Below, in pieces: positions 33,060-36,946 of a DNA stretch of 36,946 bases; the stretch's first letter is position 1; every line of letters starts with the position of its first letter. A program made the position numbers and the translations under genes. Source of the stretch: Roseomonas sp. (lineage in GTDB: Bacteria; Pseudomonadota; Alphaproteobacteria; Acetobacterales; Acetobacteraceae); NCBI GenBank assembly GCA_020249865.1, contig JADCEV010000150.1, forward strand, positions 1-36,946, in the 5' to 3' direction. Under the pieces are notes generated by a model. That model ran no database searches, was not told the DNA's origin, and worked only from the letters and a program-made list of their open reading frames with translations.

Positions 33060-33827
33060 GTGGATATTGCTGGGATATTCTCGTTGCAGGGGCGCGTGGC
33101 GCTGGTGACTGGTGCGTCCGGCGTTTTGGGCGCTCATTTCGCACGGGTTTTGCATGGCGCTGGGGCTTCCGTGGCCTTGGCTGCGCGGCGCGAAGCTGCG
33201 ACTGGGACATTGGCCGCCGAATTGGGGGTGCGCGCCGTATCCGTCCCCTTGGATGTGACAGCGCCCGAGACCATTGCGCCCGCCTTTGCTGCCGCGGAAG
33301 CCGCCTTTGCTGCGCCCTGCGACATTCTGGTGAATAATGCCGGCATCGCCGTAACCAAGCCTGCCTTGCAACAAAGCGCGGAAGATTGGGATTCCGTCCT
33401 GGATGTGAATCTGCGCGGTTGCTTTCTGGTGGCGCAGGAAGCCGCCAAGCGCCTGGTGGAAGCGAAGCGTCCGGGCGTGGTGGTGAATATTGCCTCCGTC
33501 CTTGGGGAGCGCATCATTCCGGGTGTGGTTGGCTATACCGCCGCCAAGGCCGGGCTATTGCACATGACGCGCCATTTGGCGGTGGAATGGGCGCGGCATG
33601 GCATTCGGGTGAATGCGATTGCGCCTGGCTATATCGCCACCGATATCAATCGTGAGTTCTTCGCCTCCGATGCTGGGCAGGCGATGATCAAACGCATCCC
33701 GCAGCGCCGGCTTGGCGCTGCCGAGGACCTTACCGGGCCGCTTTTGCTGCTCGCTTCCGATGCCGGGGCGTATATGACCGGCGCGGTGGTGACCGTGGAT
33801 GGCGGCCATTCGATCAACCCGCTTTAG
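33060..33827 (+). CDS. SDR family oxidoreductase (first gene of the 4-hydroxyacid-like operon)
   Basis: 255 residues from GTG at 33060. Classical SDR motifs: TGASGVLG (17-24), NNAG (92-95), catalytic Ser146 in NIASVLG, YTAAK (Tyr159, Lys163), PGYIATDI and C-terminal VTVDGGHSI. The next gene, an ACAD10/11-like acyl-CoA dehydrogenase, starts 12 bases after its stop. In the Pseudomonas putida levulinate operon an SDR (LvaD) reduces the 4-keto group of levulinyl-CoA to the 4-hydroxy acyl-CoA; this gene may do the same or a 3-hydroxyacyl-CoA oxidation. That role is inferred from gene content, the SDR family itself is certain. Confidence 0.92.
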   Translation: MDIAGIFSLQGRVALVTGASGVLGAHFARVLHGAGASVALAARREAATGTLAAELGVRAVSVPLDVTAPETIAPAFAAAEAAFAAPCDILVNNAGIAVTKPALQQSAEDWDSVLDVNLRGCFLVAQEAAKRLVEAKRPGVVVNIASVLGERIIPGVVGYTAAKAGLLHMTRHLAVEWARHGIRVNAIAPGYIATDINREFFASDAGQAMIKRIPQRRLGAAEDLTGPLLLLASDAGAYMTGAVVTVDGGHSINPL

Positions 33828-33838
33828 GTATTGGTGTC

Positions 33839-35050
33839 ATGGAATTTTCTCTGCCCCCCGAAATTGACGATATGCGCCGACGCATCCGCCGCTTTGTGGA
33901 TGAAAAACTGATCCCGCTGGAAGCGGACCGCGCGAATTTCGATGAGCATGAAAACATCGCGCCGCATGTGCTGGCGGAAATGCGCAAGGCCGCCAAGGCG
34001 GAAGGGCTTTGGGCGCTGCAAATGCCGAAGCGCTTGGGGGGCCAGGAATTGCCGCGCATTGGCATGGCCGCCTGTTATGAGGAAATGAACAGGTCCATCT
34101 TCGGGCCGGTGGTGTTCAATAGCGCCGCGCCGGATGACGGCAATATGATGATCCTGGATCGGGTTTTGCCCGAAGCGATGAAGCCGCGTTGGTTGCACCC
34201 GATTGTGAATGGCGATGTGCAATCCGCCTTCGCCATGACGGAACCGGATGGCTGCGGTTCAGACCCGAACTTGACCTATACCAAGGCAGAACGCGTCGGC
34301 AATGATCGCTGGCGCATCACCGGGCGCAAATGGTTCATCACCGGCGCCGGCAATGCCAAGATTTTCATCATCATCGCGCGTACATCCGATGACCCGCGCA
34401 AGGGGCTTTCGGCCTTTCTGTTCAGCGCTGATCAACCGGGTTGGAAGATCGTGCGCCGCATCCCGATCATGGGGCCGGAAGAACATGGCGGGCATTGCGA
34501 ATTGGAATTCGACGGGTTGGAAATCCCGAATGAGCATTTGTTGATGGGCGAAGGCGATGGGCTGAAGCTCACGCAAATGCGCCTTGGGGTGGCGCGGCTG
34601 ACGCATTGCATGCGCTGGCTGGGCTTGTCTCGGCGTGCTTTGGAAATTGCCATGGAACGCATCGGCCAGCGTGATTCCTTCGGCATGAAGCTGATTGACC
34701 GCGAAAGCGTGCAGGGGCTGGTTGGCCAGGCGGCGATGGAAATCGAGATTGGCCGGCTGCTGACCATGAAGGCGGCCTGGGTGCTGGACCAGGGAGGCTT
34801 CGCGCGAAAGGAAGTTTCCATGGCGAAGATCGTGGTCGCGGATGCCTTGCAGAAATCTGTGGATACGGCGCTGCAATTGCTGGGTGCGCGCGGCTATTCC
34901 AAGGATACGGTGATTGAATGGATGTATCGCTATGCCCGCCAGGCACGGCTGGTGGATGGCGCATCCGAAGTGCATCGCATGGTGCTGGCCAATACCTTGC
35001 GGGCGGAGGGTTCTGGATTCTTCGCCTGGGGTCCGCCCAAGCATGGATGA
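33839..35050 (+). CDS. Acyl-CoA dehydrogenase family protein, ACAD10/11-like (LvaC-type candidate)
   Basis: 403 residues with the three ACAD domains. The N-terminal helical part is followed by the first family signature FAMTEPDGCGSD (131-142), and KWFITGAGNAKIFIIIART in the beta domain; the C-terminal helices hold RESVQGLVGQAAMEIE and LGARGYSKDT. In typical acyl-CoA dehydrogenases the catalytic base is the Glu of the E-G-T/A motif near the C-terminus. Here the corresponding stretch is VDGASEVHR with Asp373. ACAD10/11 relatives have DGPDEVH at this place. Such enzymes, with the kinase encoded next, convert 4-phospho-acyl-CoA to a 3-hydroxyacyl-CoA in the lva pathway. The reaction here is inferred. 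It overlaps the kinase gene by eight bases. Confidence 0.92.
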   Translation: MEFSLPPEIDDMRRRIRRFVDEKLIPLEADRANFDEHENIAPHVLAEMRKAAKAEGLWALQMPKRLGGQELPRIGMAACYEEMNRSIFGPVVFNSAAPDDGNMMILDRVLPEAMKPRWLHPIVNGDVQSAFAMTEPDGCGSDPNLTYTKAERVGNDRWRITGRKWFITGAGNAKIFIIIARTSDDPRKGLSAFLFSADQPGWKIVRRIPIMGPEEHGGHCELEFDGLEIPNEHLLMGEGDGLKLTQMRLGVARLTHCMRWLGLSRRALEIAMERIGQRDSFGMKLIDRESVQGLVGQAAMEIEIGRLLTMKAAWVLDQGGFARKEVSMAKIVVADALQKSVDTALQLLGARGYSKDTVIEWMYRYARQARLVDGASEVHRMVLANTLRAEGSGFFAWGPPKHG

Positions 35051-36050
35051 GGCGCGGCGCGCAAAACTGACGGATTGGCTGCGCGGGGCGACCGGCGCGG
35101 CTGATCTTGAACTTGGCGCCATGGCCTTGCTTTCCGGCGGTGCCATTCAGCAGAATTGGGCCTTGGATGTGAAGCATGCCGGGCGTGATGAAGCCTGGGT
35201 GCTGCGCACCGATAATGCTGCGACCTTGGCAGTTTCCCTGCCGCGTACAGCGGAATTCGCGCTGTTGAAAGCGGCCTTTGGCGCCGGCGTGACAGTGCCG
35301 GAACCGCTTTATCTGTGTGAGGATACCGGCATTCTGGGCGCGCCGTTTTTCATCATGCGTCGTGTACAGGGCATTGCCGCTGGGCACCGCGTGGTGAAAA
35401 GCGAAACGCTTTGCGGTGGGCGGGATTCAGCGGTGCAAGCACTTGGGCGCGAATTGGCGCGCATTCATCGAATCACGCCGCCGCGAGCGGAGTTGGCGTT
35501 TTTGGGCGCGCCGGCGGATGATGCTTGCCTAGCTTTCGTGGCGGAACAACGCCGCGCGCTGGACCGGCAGGCGCTGCCGCGCCCTATCCTGGAATGGGGC
35601 TTGCGGCATTTGGAACGCACCGCGCCACCGCCCTTGCCGCCCGTGCTGAACCATAATGATTTCCGCACCGGCAATCTGATGCTGGCTGAAGCGGGCGTGA
35701 CGGCGGTGTTGGATTGGGAATTCGCTGCCTGGGGCGAACCGCATGCGGACCTCGGCTGGTTCTGCGCCAAATGCTGGCGCTTCGGCAGCGCTTTTGAGGC
35801 AGGCGGCATTGGTACGCGAGAAGCTTTCTATGCCGGCTATGCCGCGGAGGCCGGCCATGCGGTGGATGCGGCGCGCGTGACCTGGTGGGAATTGGCCGCG
35901 CATATCCGCTGGGCCGTGATTGCGATTGATCAGGCGGAACGGCATTTGTCCGGCAAGGAAACCAGCCTGGAACTGGCGCTCACGGGCCATATTGTGCCGG
36001 AGCTTGAATGGGAAATCCTGAACATGACGGGGGTGCCCGATGCAGCGTGA
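35043..36050 (+). CDS. APH-fold phosphotransferase, candidate 4-hydroxyacyl-CoA kinase (LvaA/ACAD10-11 kinase type)
   Basis: 335 residues of the aminoglycoside phosphotransferase/choline kinase family. It shows LLSGGAIQQNWAL (29-41) as nucleotide-binding loop, VLRTD (53-57, Arg in place of the usual Lys region), the catalytic loop NHNDFRTGNLML (203-214) with Asp206 and Asn211, and the metal Asp224 in VLDWEFAAWGEPHADLGW. The family includes antibiotic kinases, but this context (ACAD, DUF6285-like, acyl-CoA synthetase) matches the metabolic kinase LvaA and the kinase domain fused to mammalian ACAD10/11. It should not be called a resistance gene. The ATG overlaps the acyl-CoA dehydrogenase end by eight bases; the 3' end overlaps the next gene by eleven. 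Confidence 0.92.
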   Translation: MDEARRAKLTDWLRGATGAADLELGAMALLSGGAIQQNWALDVKHAGRDEAWVLRTDNAATLAVSLPRTAEFALLKAAFGAGVTVPEPLYLCEDTGILGAPFFIMRRVQGIAAGHRVVKSETLCGGRDSAVQALGRELARIHRITPPRAELAFLGAPADDACLAFVAEQRRALDRQALPRPILEWGLRHLERTAPPPLPPVLNHNDFRTGNLMLAEAGVTAVLDWEFAAWGEPHADLGWFCAKCWRFGSAFEAGGIGTREAFYAGYAAEAGHAVDAARVTWWELAAHIRWAVIAIDQAERHLSGKETSLELALTGHIVPELEWEILNMTGVPDAA

Positions 36051-36399
36051 AGCCCCGGAAGGGCCGGGACTGCTGGCAACCGCCCGTGATGCGTTGTTGC
36101 AGGAGATCCTGCCGAAGCTTTCCGGCACGGATGCCTTCACTGCGCGCATGATCGCCAATGCCATGGCGATTGCGGCGCGAGAGGCGGCGCAGGATGAGGC
36201 TTGGGTCACTGCAACGCGCGCTGCCATGCAGCGCCTGACGGGCGCGACTGACGCACCGGATCGTGCCCTTGCTGCTGCTATTCGCGCGGGCGCCTTTGAT
36301 CCAGGCAACGCGCATCACGCGGAAGTGGCAGAAATGTTGCGCAATGCGGCGCGGATGCGTTGCGCCATCAGCGCGCCACGGGTTTTGGGAAAGGGCTGA
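36040..36399 (+). CDS. Small DUF6285-like protein, candidate kinase partner (LvaB type)
   Basis: 119 residues, all helical by composition, with no signal or membrane segment. Readable parts are LLATARDALLQEILPKLSG (11-29), FTARMIANAMAIAAREA (33-49) and the C-terminal EVAEMLRNAARMRCAISAP. This matches the small protein usually encoded behind APH-type kinases of acyl-CoA operons (DUF6285 as I recall it; not checked). In P. putida the equivalent small protein LvaB is needed with LvaA for phosphorylation of the 4-hydroxyacyl-CoA. Overlap of eleven bases with the kinase gene indicates coupled translation and a stoichiometric partner. Function here is inferred from position. Confidence 0.8.
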   Translation: MQREAPEGPGLLATARDALLQEILPKLSGTDAFTARMIANAMAIAAREAAQDEAWVTATRAAMQRLTGATDAPDRALAAAIRAGAFDPGNAHHAEVAEMLRNAARMRCAISAPRVLGKG

Positions 36400-36402
36400 A
36401 GC

Positions 36403-36946
36403 ATGCAGGATGATTTGCCGAAAACCGCCGCCAATCATGTGGCGCTTTCGCCGGTTTCCTTCCTGCCGCGTGCGGCGCATATCTGGGGCAAGCGTATCGC
36501 CATCATTCATGGCGCGCGGCGCATCACCTATGCGCAGTTTCTGGAACGCAGCCGGCGCCTGGCATCCGCCTTGCGCGATGCTGGGATTGCGCCGGGTGAT
36601 GTGGTGGCAGCACTTTTGCCGAATATCCCGGAAATGCTGGAGGCGCATAATGGCGTGCCGATGGCGCATGCCGTGCTGTGCCCCATCAATACGCGGCTGG
36701 ATGCGGCAACAGTACGCTTCATTCTGGGCCATTCCGGCGCAAAAATCCTGCTGCTGGACCGTGAATTTGCCGCGCTGACGCATGCAGCCTTGGAAGGGAT
36801 GGAAAACCCACCGAGCGTCATCATTATTGATGATCCCGAAGGCCCGGGTGGTGCAGCGATTGACGCAATGCCTTATGAGGAATTCATCGCCGGCGGTGAT
36901 CCCACCTTTTCTGTGACGCCACCATCAGATGAATGGGCGGCCATTA
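36403..36946 (+). CDS. Acyl-CoA synthetase (AMP-forming), N-terminal part cut by window end
   Basis: The frame is open from the ATG at 36403 to the window end, about 181 residues. It reads as the N-terminal domain of an ANL-superfamily ligase: SPVSFLPRAAHIWGKRIAI (residues 16-34), RITYAQFLERSRRLASALRD, IAPGDVVAALLPNIPEMLEA, LCPINTRLDAATVRFILGHSGAKILLLD and a final SDEWAAI, the segment that directly precedes the P-loop motif (YTSGTTGxPK) in related enzymes. The P-loop and A8 motif lie beyond the window. It activates a carboxylic acid to its CoA thioester and fits LvaE as the first step of the operon's pathway. It follows the small gene by three bases. Confidence 0.9.
   Translation, partial: MQDDLPKTAANHVALSPVSFLPRAAHIWGKRIAIIHGARRITYAQFLERSRRLASALRDAGIAPGDVVAALLPNIPEMLEAHNGVPMAHAVLCPINTRLDAATVRFILGHSGAKILLLDREFAALTHAALEGMENPPSVIIIDDPEGPGGAAIDAMPYEEFIAGGDPTFSVTPPSDEWAAI

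Noticed and set aside
32947-33210. N-terminal extension of the minus-strand SDR gene
   Set aside because: The open frame upstream of 32946 is low complexity, overlaps the divergent SDR gene, and the family N-terminus starts at the ATG at 32946.
35043-36050. Aminoglycoside resistance kinase
   Set aside because: The APH fold is present, but the operon context and overlap with an acyl-CoA dehydrogenase gene point to an acyl-CoA-linked kinase.

Overview
The window reads as a chromosomal segment of a GC-rich alphaproteobacterium, most likely an Acetobacteraceae/Roseomonas-type member of the Rhodospirillales. This placement is inferred from an orphan tricarboxylate-transporter receptor, a split HyuA/HyuB pair, PrtD-type type I secretion genes, and the bolA / dnaJ-like / cobS / cobT neighbourhood. 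No rRNA, phage, insertion sequence, integrase or CRISPR array was seen. Coding density is very high, many neighbours overlap by 1-11 bases, and no gene-free stretch exceeds about 180 bases.

Layout. 1-1506 (minus): the N-terminus of a SAM methyltransferase (cut by the window edge) behind an M20 amidohydrolase. 1622-4328 (plus): a translationally coupled trio of TctC-type binding protein, Ldh2-family dehydrogenase and TrmH-type RNA methyltransferase. 4389-7848 (plus): a four-gene Mla/Pqi-like lipid transport operon (STAS-MlaE fusion, MlaF, MlaD, auxiliary lipoprotein). 7839-10121 (minus): a DedA protein and a GT39/ArnT-like glycosyltransferase. 10170-12438 (plus): rsmB and proline iminopeptidase, then tRNA-Arg(CCT). 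12646-17202 (minus): a dnaJ-like gene, cobS, cobT (aerobic cobaltochelatase) and a phytase/esterase-like secreted protein, with bolA divergent. 17564-18540 (minus): a Nudix hydrolase and a small exported Pro-rich protein. 18719-22536 (plus): a type I secretion ABC protein, its membrane fusion partner and an exported protein made of two tandem copies of one domain.

22549-32946 (minus): a long same-strand catabolic block of SDR, small cytochrome c, D-2-hydroxyacid dehydrogenase, MFS transporter, gamma-glutamyltransferase, ThDP enzyme, HyuB and HyuA. GGT, the ThDP enzyme, HyuB and HyuA are tightly packed and suggest uptake and breakdown of a gamma-glutamyl or lactam/hydantoin-type compound. 33060-36946 (plus, divergent): SDR, acyl-CoA dehydrogenase, APH-type kinase, a small DUF6285-like protein and an acyl-CoA synthetase (cut by the window end).

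The most interesting part is this last operon. Its five-gene content matches the levulinate/4-hydroxyacid (lva) pathway of Pseudomonas putida. Its acyl-CoA dehydrogenase has Asp where ordinary members carry the catalytic Glu, as in ACAD10/11-type enzymes. It is a good candidate for an ATP-dependent 4-hydroxyacyl-CoA pathway. Second-rank items are the GGT/oxoprolinase-like/ThDP cluster and the tandem-domain exported protein next to the type I secretion genes.
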